DNA of 64,000 nt. Source: JAQVEM01 sp964603595. GTDB lineage: Bacteria > Actinomycetota > Humimicrobiia > Humimicrobiales > Humimicrobiaceae. Below the pieces are notes generated by a model that was given only the letters and a program-made list of their open reading frames with translations, was not told where the DNA came from and did not search any database. Shown in pieces: positions 16,612-26,300 of this stretch (position 1 is its first letter; each line of letters opens with the position of its first letter). The stretch lies in assembly GCA_964603595.1 (NCBI GenBank), contig CAZRVN010000001.1, positions 62,001 to 126,000 of the forward strand. Reading direction: 5' to 3'. The translations under genes were made by a program, and so were the position numbers.

Positions 16612-17523
16612 ATGATGAGAAAGAATAATTTGGAAAAAATTTACAGAAATGTTTCAAAATATAAAAAAGAACAATTAAAAAAGTTTCGTTCAACTCATAA
16701 GTACCATAAGGTCACCCTCAATAGTACCGAATGGAAATATATATCAAGCGGTAGGGGCAGGGAAGCACTGCTGTTGCTTACTGGAGGGACAGGCATTTCC
16801 GAAGCCATGGCACTGCTATTTACGCCTCTGGAAGATGAATACCGGATTATTTGTCCCTCATATTCTCCGGTTGGCACAATGGATATACTGGCGAAAGGAA
16901 TTATGGGAATTCTTGAGTCAGAAGGAATTCATAAGGTAAATATAATCGGGCAATCTTTTGGAGGAATACTGGCCCAGGTAATTGTACGCAAGTATCCGGA
17001 AAGGGTAAATAAATTGGTTTTATCACATACTACTACAGCATCCCCACCTGTAGACGAGGACATAGCGTCAAAGAGGAAAAAAAGAATTGAGATGTTCAAA
17101 GTATTTTACTTATTGCCATCCTGGTTATTCCATTTTTCAATAGCTCGGCTATTAAGGGTAAAAATTTTAAAAATTTCTAGGATATCATTAATGAGTGAAG
17201 AAGAAAGAGGATTCTGGAATGCATATTTTTTTGAAATGATTTCTCATATGACAAAAAAAGAGTTATTATCAATTGACAGGTGTATGATTGATTTTGGAGA
17301 GAATTACAGATTCTCCAGGAATGATTTGGCAGGGTGGCCGGGAAAGATTCTCATCCTGGAGTCAGATAAAGACACAGCAATATATCCACAGGAAAGGGAA
17401 GCAGTAAAAAAGCTATACGACAGTGCCCGGGTGTACAGGTTTAAAGGCAGTGGGCACCTATCCCTTATCATAAATCCGGAACAGTCAATCTCTATATTAA
17501 GAGGTTTCCTTGCCGGCAAGTGA
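16612..17523 (+). CDS. Alpha/beta hydrolase
   Basis: This 303-residue alpha/beta-hydrolase-fold protein shows the oxyanion-region strand ALLLLTGGTG. The nucleophile elbow is GQSFGG with the serine near residue 114, and the catalytic histidine is probably near 281 in GSGHLSLI. The acid residue is likely the Asp in ESDKDTAIYP. No signal peptide is present, so it is cytoplasmic. AGGGGT at 16601-16606 gives good ribosome-binding spacing to ATG 16612. The substrate cannot be read from the sequence. It stands alone between the decayed HicB fragment and the convergent GNAT gene. Confidence 0.85.
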   Translation: MMRKNNLEKIYRNVSKYKKEQLKKFRSTHKYHKVTLNSTEWKYISSGRGREALLLLTGGTGISEAMALLFTPLEDEYRIICPSYSPVGTMDILAKGIMGILESEGIHKVNIIGQSFGGILAQVIVRKYPERVNKLVLSHTTTASPPVDEDIASKRKKRIEMFKVFYLLPSWLFHFSIARLLRVKILKISRISLMSEEERGFWNAYFFEMISHMTKKELLSIDRCMIDFGENYRFSRNDLAGWPGKILILESDKDTAIYPQEREAVKKLYDSARVYRFKGSGHLSLIINPEQSISILRGFLAGK

Positions 17524-17664
17524 GTTGTTGGATGGAACCTATGGTTTCTATAAGTTATAGACTTTAAGCTTATTTTACCTGCAATTAAGGATTTTCAAAT
17601 GAAAAAAATAATTAAATTACAAGAGCTCTAAAAACAATATATTATTAAAAATAAAATTAATTTA

Positions 17665-18087
17665 TTATATTTTCATTGCAATATGTTTCATATTGGCTTC
17701 TATAAATATATCCCCGTATTCTTTAAAACCAAGCTTTTTATAAAACCCCAATACTTCTAATTGTGAGTTCAGCCTGATATCGTTTATGCCCGATTCTCTA
17801 GCTATATCTATTAATTTTAAGCAGATTTTTTTACCATATCCTTTATTCCTGTAACTTTTTTTTACGGCAACTCTCCCTATTTTTGCTATATTGTTTTTTA
17901 TTACCAGTCTGCCGCACCCGATACACTCACCGGATTTTTCATCAATAGCTGTAACATGTTTGGCCGTTTTATCATATTCATCTCTTTCAACCTCTACTGG
18001 AACGTTTTGTTCTCCTACAAATACTTCAAAACGAAGTTTATATGCTTTTTGTATAGTATTATGTGTTTTTGCATGAATTATTTTCAT
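17665..18087 (-). CDS. GNAT-family N-acetyltransferase (YjcF/ElaA-like)
   Basis: This 140-residue single-domain acetyltransferase has LRFEVFVGEQNVPVE near the N-terminus, as in YjcF/ElaA-type GNATs. ECIGCGRLVI follows, then the acetyl-CoA loop VAVKKSYRNKGYGKKI (R-x-x-G-x-G type). The C-terminal FYKKLGFKEYGDIFIEANMKHIAM is typical, with a Glu and a final His often conserved in this subgroup. The acceptor is unknown. Its ATG overlaps by one base the stop codon of an open membrane-protein-like frame upstream (18087-18284), which implies that the two were once, or still are, a coupled pair. Confidence 0.88.
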   Translation of the reverse strand: MKIIHAKTHNTIQKAYKLRFEVFVGEQNVPVEVERDEYDKTAKHVTAIDEKSGECIGCGRLVIKNNIAKIGRVAVKKSYRNKGYGKKICLKLIDIARESGINDIRLNSQLEVLGFYKKLGFKEYGDIFIEANMKHIAMKI

Positions 18088-18284
18088 TATGTTAAATGGA
18101 GTTTATTTTTTTTCTTTGACATAGACTTTATAATATAAGTAACTGCTGTTATCAGCCAAAAAGCAGAATAGCAGGTAAACCCGCCCCAGTTAGAGACATT
18201 GTATCCTAAAAAATAAAAAGTTAGAATAACAAAATAAGGCGGAATATTTATAAGGTTTTTTAATAATATTAAACTAAAAGGAAT
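18087..18284 (-). pseudogene. Small membrane-protein fragment without a usable start codon
   Basis: On the minus strand, 65 codons stay open between an in-frame stop at 18285-18287 and a TAA at 18087-18089 that overlaps the GNAT start. The frame encodes a hydrophobic, protein-like sequence with PPYFVILTFYFLGYN, NWGGFTCYSAFWLITAVTYI and a basic tail KSMSKKKNK. This looks like two TM segments with a positive-inside end. No ATG, GTG or TTG occurs in the frame before the hydrophobic region. It may be the 3' remnant of a longer membrane protein whose 5' part was replaced by the yjbQ upstream region, or a gene with a non-standard start (ATT/ATA). Confidence 0.4.
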
Positions 18285-18316
18285 TTAGAAAGTAATTCAG
18301 GATAGGAGGGGAAGTC

Positions 18317-18736
18317 GTGGTATATGGTAAAAAGATAACTTTATCTACAAAAGGGTTCTCGGATATTAAAAATATTACAGAAGATATAAAAGATATTGCA
18401 GGGCAGTCCGGTATAAAGGATGGACTGGTAAATATTTTTGTAATTGGCTCCACTGCATCAATTTCTACCATTGAATATGAACCGGCGCTGGTTGAAGATA
18501 TGCGGGACCAGCTGGAAGAATTTATTTCAAGCAGCAAGCATACAAGACATTCACAGACCTGGGGTGATGATAATGGGTTCTCACACCTCAGGGCTACATT
18601 TATGGGACCGGGTATAACTGTACCGGTATCGGGAGGTAATTTGATACTGGGCACCTGGCAGCAGATAGTGGTTATTGACCATGACAACAGGCCGCGCTCC
18701 CGCGAGGTTTTTGTACAGGTTATGGGGGAAAAGTAG
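18317..18736 (+). CDS. yjbQ: YjbQ family protein (UPF0047), possible thiamine-phosphate synthase activity
   Basis: This 139-residue protein is the normal length for the YjbQ/UPF0047 family. Landmarks are GSTASISTIEYEPALVEDM, WGDDNGFSHLRATFMGPG, VPVSGGNLILGTWQQI and the ending RSREVFVQVMG. Members have weak thiamine-phosphate synthase activity and a conserved metal-like site; the true cellular role is not settled. The start is GTG 18317, chosen because AGGAGGGG (18304-18311) lies at ideal distance and no in-frame ATG is nearby. It stands alone, without thi genes in this window. Confidence 0.88.
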   Translation: MVYGKKITLSTKGFSDIKNITEDIKDIAGQSGIKDGLVNIFVIGSTASISTIEYEPALVEDMRDQLEEFISSSKHTRHSQTWGDDNGFSHLRATFMGPGITVPVSGGNLILGTWQQIVVIDHDNRPRSREVFVQVMGEK

Positions 18737-18903
18737 GAATTTAAGAAATAATGTTTTTTTGAACTTTTTTTAATTGCTTAATAAGCATATTTTTAATAAA
18801 ATACTTTGAAGTGTTTTTAAGCTGTAAAGCTTTTCTAAGTATATTATATGCCGGTAGATTCTGGCAGGTAAAATTTATTTATTTTTTAAGGAGGAGGTAT
18901 TTT

Positions 18904-21036
18904 GTGTCAGGCCAAATGTTACTGAGAATTATTCCTTTTATCGGCTCTGCTGTATCGCTGATTCTTGCGGCAATGTTTTCAGTTATGGTTAGCAAAAAGA
19001 GCAGGGGTTCAAAAAGAATGCAAGAAATTTCCCATGCTATTTTTGTTGGGAGTAGGGCATATCTCAATCAGCAGGCAAAAATAATGCTTATATTTTTTGT
19101 TGTTCTGGTTGCAATTTTAGGTGTCATGGTTAAATTTGGATACCTGGAATTTGCTTCAATACCTGCTTTTGCAACAGGTATGGGATTTAGCATTCTCATA
19201 GGTTATATTGGAATGTGGATATCCACTACTTCAAATGCAAGAGTAACCAATGCTGCAAAGGAAAAGGGTCTGGGAGAAGCAATGAACGTAGCAATAACAG
19301 CGGCCTCTGCATCAGGTCTTATTCTGGCAGCTGTAGTCCTTTTCTTTACTGGTTTCTGGTTTAACATACTTTTCTGGTGGTATGGGAGAGAAACTGCTGA
19401 CCTTGTGGTTAATCTTTCAAGGGTAGTGAATATATCTGTTACCTTTACTATTGGTGCCAGCTTCGCAGCTTTCTTTATGAGGACAGGCGGAGGAATATTT
19501 ACCAAAGCTGCAGATATGGGAGCGGATTATGTAGGTAAGGTTGAATCCGGACTGAAAGAAGATGACTACAGGAATCCTGCTACTATTGCTGATAATGTAG
19601 GAGATAATGTAGGAGATGTAGGAGGAATGAAAGCAGATAGTCTTGAATCATGGCTGGGTGCGATAGTTGCAGCACAGTTTCTGGGATTTCTGGCTTTTAA
19701 GGGGTTACAGCCGCTTGTAAACAGCGTACTTCTCCCAATGCTTATTGCAACTGCTGGTACAGTAGCTTCGATTATTGCAATATTTGTTATTAAACTTATG
19801 ATAAGGAAGTACAGGGAAGAGGCAACGGTAAGTTTACTTACTGTAACAACCCTTTCCGGGCTTCTTGTAACCGTTGCAATTATTATAGCCATATCCTATT
19901 TTATAGTGAGATATACAATAGGTGCAGAATACAATTTCCTGTTCCTGGCTTCAACCGGTGGAATAGTTGCAGGGTTTTTAATAGGGCTGTTTACGCTTCT
20001 TTATACTGATTCAAGATATAGGCCCACCAGGGGCATAATGGAGAGTGCAAAGAGTGGACCGGCAACTTATATAGTAAGCGGTCTTGCTTATGGTATGGAA
20101 TCAACCATACTTCCAGCTCTAACAGTAATAGCAGCTATGGTTTTCAGCTTCTATATTTCACATGGATCTACGGATTTTAAAATGGGACTTTATGGCGTGG
20201 CCATGTCAGCTGTGGGTATGCTTGCCACTGCACCTTTTGTTGTCACCATTGATGTGTATGGACCAATATCGGATAATGCAGGCGGTATAGCAGAAATGGC
20301 GGAGCTTCCACCGGAAGTTAGAAAGACAACAGACAAGCTGGATTCGGTGGGGAATACAACTGCTGCAATTGGTAAAGGGATACTTATAGGAAGCGCAGCG
20401 GTTACTGCACTTGCACTGGGGCAGGCATATTTTTCCAAGGTAGAACTTTTAACATCGGGTGGTATTGTTCTGGATTTTATAAAAGACCCGAGAGTTCTTG
20501 TGGGACTATTTATAGGAGTTATTATGCCATTCTTTTTCACCTCTATCCTGCTTGGAGCAGTGGGTAAAGCAGCCAATAAAGTGGTGCAGGTAGCAAGAAA
20601 ACAGATAAAAGGCATACTTGCCGGAAAGGAAAAAGGAGATCCCAAAGAATTCATTACCATAGTCACCAAGTCTGCCCAGAGAGGAATACTGATACCGGGT
20701 ATAGCTATTTTTGTAATCCCTACACTTGTAGGAATTTTCCTGGGACCTGGTGGAGTAATAGCTCTGATTATAGGAACTCTTCTTTCAGGATTTGCGCAGG
20801 CCATTTTTATGTCTAACGCAGGTGGAGCTATGGATAATGCGAAGAAAAAAATTGAGGAGGAAGGCAGGAGCGGGACTGCCGAGCATTCAGCTTCTGTAGT
20901 AGGGGATACTGTAGGTGATCCCATGAAGGATACGGCAGGACCATCTATGAATATCCTGATAAAGCTAATCAGCGTCGTGGCTATTCAGACAGCAGTGTTG
21001 GTTGTAGATCTATCAGGGAGACTGTTTAATTTTTAG
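18904..21036 (+). CDS. hppA: Membrane-bound ion-pumping pyrophosphatase, K+-dependent type
   Basis: This is a 710-residue membrane PPase that couples PPi hydrolysis to H+ (or Na+) transport. The substrate-site motifs are visible: EDDYRNPATIADNVGDNVGDVGG, the middle loop GPISDNAGGIAEMAELP, and the C-terminal VGDTVGDPMKDTAGPS. GNTTAAIGKG has Ala where K+-independent enzymes carry Lys, which marks the K+-dependent class. The glutamate after the first acidic motif (ADSLESW) is kept, so Na+ pumping is possible. The start is GTG 18904, because AAGGAGGAGG (18888-18897) lies 6-7 nt upstream; a longer in-frame extension to 18811 would bury that site. A strong terminator follows at 21058. Confidence 0.94.
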   Translation: MSGQMLLRIIPFIGSAVSLILAAMFSVMVSKKSRGSKRMQEISHAIFVGSRAYLNQQAKIMLIFFVVLVAILGVMVKFGYLEFASIPAFATGMGFSILIGYIGMWISTTSNARVTNAAKEKGLGEAMNVAITAASASGLILAAVVLFFTGFWFNILFWWYGRETADLVVNLSRVVNISVTFTIGASFAAFFMRTGGGIFTKAADMGADYVGKVESGLKEDDYRNPATIADNVGDNVGDVGGMKADSLESWLGAIVAAQFLGFLAFKGLQPLVNSVLLPMLIATAGTVASIIAIFVIKLMIRKYREEATVSLLTVTTLSGLLVTVAIIIAISYFIVRYTIGAEYNFLFLASTGGIVAGFLIGLFTLLYTDSRYRPTRGIMESAKSGPATYIVSGLAYGMESTILPALTVIAAMVFSFYISHGSTDFKMGLYGVAMSAVGMLATAPFVVTIDVYGPISDNAGGIAEMAELPPEVRKTTDKLDSVGNTTAAIGKGILIGSAAVTALALGQAYFSKVELLTSGGIVLDFIKDPRVLVGLFIGVIMPFFFTSILLGAVGKAANKVVQVARKQIKGILAGKEKGDPKEFITIVTKSAQRGILIPGIAIFVIPTLVGIFLGPGGVIALIIGTLLSGFAQAIFMSNAGGAMDNAKKKIEEEGRSGTAEHSASVVGDTVGDPMKDTAGPSMNILIKLISVVAIQTAVLVVDLSGRLFNF

Positions 21037-21057
21037 CAGTTTTAATATAATTTAAGT

Positions 21058-21098
21058 AAAAATGCATATATGTTATAAATTTACATGTGTGCATTTTT
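21058..21098 (+). terminator. Rho-independent terminator after hppA
   Basis: A 16-bp stem (21058-21073 pairing with 21083-21098, two G-U pairs) closes a 9-nt loop and ends in a run of five T. The A-tract on the 5' side could make it work in both directions. It lies 22 nt past the hppA stop. Confidence 0.8.
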
Positions 21099-21585
21099 CT
21101 TACCTTATTCTTATAAAAATATTTTTATAATACGGTTGATTTAAAAATATCCTCATTTGTGGTATTTTTATTATGTAAAATAAAATATAAATAAAATAAT
21201 ATAGACATTACTTAAAAGATTAAAAGATAAATTAATAAAATAATAGGGGTAATTATAGAAAATAAACAGAGTGATTTTAGAGTGTGTTTTATCTGTTAAA
21301 GTCTATTAATTTTGCTTTTTTAAAAGAAGTTTTCAAAGGACAGGCTAGTTCTCCTGAAGACATTAAAATAAGTTATTTAGAAGGAAAAAGCATAATAGTA
21401 TTATTTTTTATCTATACCCGGAAAAATAGTAAATATGAGTTAAAATTATATTTTTATTAAGAAAAGTTATACTAATATAATTAAATTAAATCTTTATTAA
21501 AGAAAGATGCTTTGTTGTTAAATGTGTGAATAATAGCCAAGATATATTATAATTATAAGGTTAGAAAAAATTTAACAGGATTATT
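21099..21585. other. Long gap between hppA terminator and pilB, mostly without recognisable content
   Basis: About 490 bases of very AT-rich sequence. The only coding hint is an open frame 21284-21460 (GTG start, 58 codons) with a plausible amphipathic centre (EVFKGQASSPEDIKISYLEGKS). It has no ribosome-binding site and no family I recognise. I see no tRNA, no convincing promoter with both boxes, and no second terminator. Confidence 0.4.
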
Positions 21586-23268
21586 ATGGTAGATATTGAT
21601 TATAAAAAGGAAAAGATAGGTCAGATACTCTTAAACAGGAATATTATTTCAAAGGAACAGCTTGATGAAGCACTGAGCATTCAGAAGAGTACAGGTGAGA
21701 AGTTAGGAGAGATATTAATAAAAAAGGGCTATATCTCTGATGAAACTCTAATGGAGCTTGTATCTTTTCAGAGAGGTTTTGAAGTTGTTGATTTGAATAA
21801 GATACAGGACAAAATAGACCCTTCAGTTGCTAATATTCTTTCAAAAGACTTTACCTTTAAAAGGAAGGTTTTTCCATTTAGTCTGGTTGACGGTACCCTG
21901 CATGTGGCAATGATTGACCCCAGGGATATTAATGCTATTGATGAGATACGTCTTCTTACCGGCTACAATGTAAAGCCATATATAAGTACAAAGAAAAATA
22001 TAGAAAGTACTATAAGGTTATATACCTCAGATGAATACAGTCTTAAAGAAGTCCAGGAAATAATAGAAGATGAAGATTTTACAATAGGTAAGAAGACCGA
22101 GGAAGAAGCAGAAGAGAAAAATCCCCTGGTAAAACTTGCAAACCAGATTATACTTAAAGGAATATCGCTAAGAGCCAGTGATATACATATAGAGCCGCAG
22201 GAGAAGAACTGTAGCATAAGATTCAGGATAGACGGTATACTTCAGAAGATAAAAGATGTTCCAAAAACAGTACAGAGACTGCTGATTTCAAGATACAAAA
22301 TAATGGGGGGTATGGATATAACAGAGAACAGACTGCCCCAGGATGGCAGAAGTTCCATTCCATACGGAAACAAGACGATTGACCTGAGACTTGCATCGGT
22401 ACCTACTGTTTTTGGGGAAAATATAACTATAAGAATACTGGGTAGAGATGAATCTGTTTTTAACCTTAAAAAGTCGGGTATGTTGGAAGATGACCTCAAG
22501 AAATACCTGGAGATGATAAATGTTCCCCATGGCTCTGTTATTATTACAGGTCCTACAGGGTCAGGAAAAACAACAACTCTGTATGCAAGCCTTAATAAAA
22601 TTGCGGATGTTGAGAAAAAAATCTTTACTATAGAAGACCCTGTAGAATATAGATTTCCACAGATAATGCAGGTTCAGGTAAATCCTAAAATAGACATGAG
22701 CTTTTCAAGAGGGTTAAGGGCAATGCTTAGAAGTGACCCGGATATAATCCTTATTGGTGAGATAAGAGATCTGGAGACTGCAAAGATAGCTGTTGAAGCA
22801 GCTATTACCGGTCACCTTGTTTTAACAACCCTGCATACCAATGACGCTCCGTCAACTCTTTCAAGACTTATGGAAATGGGGGTAGAAACCTATATGATTT
22901 CGTCAGCAGTAAGAGGCATAGTTGCACAGAGACTTGTGAGGTTGCTCTGTAGTAATTGTAAGAAAGAAATCAAGATACCGGAATCGTCATTAAAAGAGGA
23001 AATAAGGCCTATACTTAAAGGGAAAAAGATTTATAAAGCTGTTGGTTGCAAAAGATGTAATAATACAGGGTATTCAGGGAGAACTGGAATATATTCTTTG
23101 CTGATGGTGACCAAGAAAATCAGACAGATGCTTCTTGAAAAGAAAAGTAACGATGATATAAATGATGTTGCCCGGGAAGAAGGCATGAAGACACTTCTTG
23201 AAAGCGGTGCCTATAAGGTTGCAGAAGGTTTGACTTCGCTTGAAGAACTATATAGAGTTGTTTATTAA
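21586..23268 (+). CDS. GspE/PilB-family secretion or pilus-assembly ATPase
   Basis: This 560-residue type II secretion / type IV pilus extension ATPase has an N-terminal MshEN-like domain (about 8-150: KIGQILLNRNIISKEQLDEAL, LVSFQRGFEVVDL). The N2 domain follows with ASDIHIEPQ. The ATPase core has Walker A GPTGSGKTTT near 322, the Asp box TIEDPVEY, Walker B DIILIGEIRD and the His box GHLVLTTLHTNDA. A four-cysteine zinc site (CSNC near 456, CKRC further on) is typical of PilB/GspE. No pilC, pilT, pilM or pilin gene is in the window, so it is locally an orphan. It acts on the cytoplasmic face of the membrane. The next gene is dnaE. Confidence 0.9.
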   Translation: MVDIDYKKEKIGQILLNRNIISKEQLDEALSIQKSTGEKLGEILIKKGYISDETLMELVSFQRGFEVVDLNKIQDKIDPSVANILSKDFTFKRKVFPFSLVDGTLHVAMIDPRDINAIDEIRLLTGYNVKPYISTKKNIESTIRLYTSDEYSLKEVQEIIEDEDFTIGKKTEEEAEEKNPLVKLANQIILKGISLRASDIHIEPQEKNCSIRFRIDGILQKIKDVPKTVQRLLISRYKIMGGMDITENRLPQDGRSSIPYGNKTIDLRLASVPTVFGENITIRILGRDESVFNLKKSGMLEDDLKKYLEMINVPHGSVIITGPTGSGKTTTLYASLNKIADVEKKIFTIEDPVEYRFPQIMQVQVNPKIDMSFSRGLRAMLRSDPDIILIGEIRDLETAKIAVEAAITGHLVLTTLHTNDAPSTLSRLMEMGVETYMISSAVRGIVAQRLVRLLCSNCKKEIKIPESSLKEEIRPILKGKKIYKAVGCKRCNNTGYSGRTGIYSLLMVTKKIRQMLLEKKSNDDINDVAREEGMKTLLESGAYKVAEGLTSLEELYRVVY

Positions 23269-23332
23269 ATTTTTCAATATTTAATTTGACTTATAAATCT
23301 AAACCAGAAAGAAATAGCCGGGATCTTTTAGG

Positions 23333-26300
23333 ATGAAAAAGGATAATTTTGTTCATTTGCATGTCCACAGCGAATATTCCCTGTTAGATGGTGCTTCAAG
23401 GATAGACCAATTAATAGAAAAAACTCGCCAGTTTGATATGCCCGCAGTTGCATTGACTGACCACGGGGTTATGTATGGAATAATTGAATTCTATAACCAG
23501 GCAAAAAAAGCAGGAATAAAACCAATAATAGGTTGCGAAGTCTATCTGGCGCCAAAAAGTAGATGGGATAAAAAGCTGGAAAGAGGTAAAAAAGAAGAAA
23601 TTTCCTACCATATGACACTCCTGGCTGAAAATAATCGTGGTTACCAGAATCTAATGAGGCTGGTAAGTCTTGGTTTTCTGGAAGGTTTCTATTATAAGCC
23701 AAGAGTAGATAAGGAACTGTTGAAGGAATACAGCAAAGGCATAATTGCTCTAAGCGGCTGCATATCAGGTGAAATTCCAAAACATATTACTTCAGGAAGG
23801 ATAGATAAAGCGAAAAAAGCTCTAGAGGAATATGTAGAAATATTCGGCAGTGATAACTTCTATTTAGAATTACAGGATTCAGGTATACCCGAGCAGAAGA
23901 TGATAAATAAAGCCCTGTTTGATTTATCATTGGGATACAATATTCCAGTAGTTGCTACAAATGATATTCATTACCTGGAAAGAAGCGATAGTAGGGCACA
24001 TGATGTTTTACTCTGTATCCAGACTGGCTCAACAATAAATGAGCCGGGGCGCATGAAATTTCCAACTGATGAATACTATTTTAAAAGCTATGACCAGATG
24101 AAAGAACTTTTTAAACAATATCCCGGTGCCATTGAAAATACAGTTGAGATTTCAGAGAGATGTAATGTAAATTTAAAATTTGGTATGAATCTAATACCAT
24201 TTTTTGAGGTTCCGGATAATCTTGCCCCCGATAAGTATCTGGAAAAATTATGTTATCAGGGTGTAAAAAAAAGGTATGGCGCTATTACCGGTGTTGTTGA
24301 CAAGAGGATAAAAAAGGAAATGGAAGTTATAAGAAAAATGGGGTTCTCTGAATATTTTCTTATAGTATGGGATTTCGTTAAATTTGCCAAAAGCAATAAC
24401 ATAAGAGTGGGGCCTGGAAGAGGTTCGGCTGCAGGGAGTATAGTTTCCTATCTTCTGGATATAACTGATATAGAACCATTAAAATACGAACTTCTTTTCG
24501 AGCGTTTTTTAAATGAGGAGCGTAGAAGCATGCCGGATATTGATATAGATTTTTGTTATGAGAAAAGGGATGAGGTAATTAGATATGTAACAAAAAAATA
24601 TGGCGAGAAGAGGGTTGCTCAATTAATTACCTTTGGGACAATGGCTGCACGACAGGCAATAAGAGACGCGGGAAGGGTAATGGAAGTACCCTATGCGGAG
24701 GTTGACCTGATAGCAAAAATGATTCCTATGGAACTTAATATGACCATTAAGAATTCATTGGAGATGGTTCCAGAACTTAATGAAATATATACGAATAATG
24801 AAAAGATAAGGGAAGTAATTGATACGGCAATTTCACTTGAAGGAATATCAAGACAGGACTCAATACACGCCGCAGGTGTAGTAATATCATCAGAAGACCT
24901 TTATAACTACACACCTATACAGAAGAAAAATGAGGGTGATATTGTTACCCAGTATAAGATGGAGGATATTCAGAAAATAGGGCTTTTAAAAATGGATTTT
25001 CTGGGACTTAAGACACTATCATTAATAGACAAAACGCTGTTTTTAATAAAGAAAACCAAGAATATAGAGATAGATATCAATAATATAGACCTTGGTGATA
25101 AAAAGACTTTTAATATGTTGAGTGAAGGTGAGTGCCTTGGCGTTTTTCAACTTGAGAGCTCAGGAATGCGCGAGCTGGTAATTAATCTGAAACCAATAAA
25201 GTTTGAAGATTTAATAGCGCTTCTGGCATTGTACAGGCCTGGCCCTCTGCAGAGCGGCATGGTAAGTGATTTTGTAGAGAGCAAAAACGGCAGGAAAAAA
25301 ATAAATTATCTCCATCCTTCACTGGAAAAGATACTTGAAAGTACCTATGGTATTATTCTTTATCAGGAGCAGGTTATGAAAATAGCATCAGAGCTGGCAG
25401 GATTTAGTATGTCGGAGGCAGATATTTTAAGAGGTGCTATTAGCAAAAAAAAGAGAAGCCTTCTGTCAAAACAAAAAAGTAAATTTATAGAAGGTGCGGA
25501 AAAAAGAGGTATAGATAAAAACATATCAGAGAAGATTTTTAAGCTGGTAAATCATTTTGCAGAGTATGGCTTTAACAAGTCTCATAGCGCTGCTTATGCA
25601 ATGATTTCGTACCAGACTGCTTATCTTAAGGCCAATTATCCTGTAGAATTCATGGCAGCACTTCTAAGCGTAAGGATGGGCAGCCAGGAAAAAGTAGCAC
25701 AGTATGTAAATGAAACCAGGAGGATGGGTATGATGGTTCTACCTCCTGATATTAATGAAAGTTTTGCTGATTTTACTGTTGTTGAAGATTCAATCAGATT
25801 TGGACTGTCGGCGATAAAAAACGTTGGCACTAATGTTATTGAATCAATAGAAAAGGAAAGAAAGGAAAATGGCAGGATTAAAAATTTTATAGATTTTTGT
25901 GAGAGGGTAGATAACAGTGTACTGAATAAAAAAACTATTGAAAGCTTGATAAAAAGCGGGACTTTTGACTCTCTTGGTATGAGCAGGAAATATCTTCTGG
26001 AGAATTATGAGAATATAATAGAGGAAGTATTAAAGATAAGGAAAAACAGGGATATTGGCCAGTATTCACTTTTTGAAGTAAATGGCAGCGATAAAAAAGA
26101 AATGTCAATGGATAGTTCCTATAAACAGGAAGAAAAGTTCAGGGAATATTCAAAAAAAGAGCTGCTGAATTTTGAAAAAGAAATGCTGGGGCTTTATATA
26201 TCAGGCCACCCTTTATTTGAGTATAAAGATTCACTTTCAAGGTTAACACCGATAAATGCTCTGAGCAGTCTGGAAGATAAGACAAATGTTGCCGTAGGAG

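Noticed and set aside
17956..18138. Hydrophobic frame opposite the GNAT gene
   Set aside because: It is the antisense shadow of the GNAT coding sequence.
18811..18903. N-terminal extension of hppA
   Set aside because: It would cover the AAGGAGGAGG site that correctly serves GTG 18904, and the extra residues do not resemble the pyrophosphatase N-terminus.
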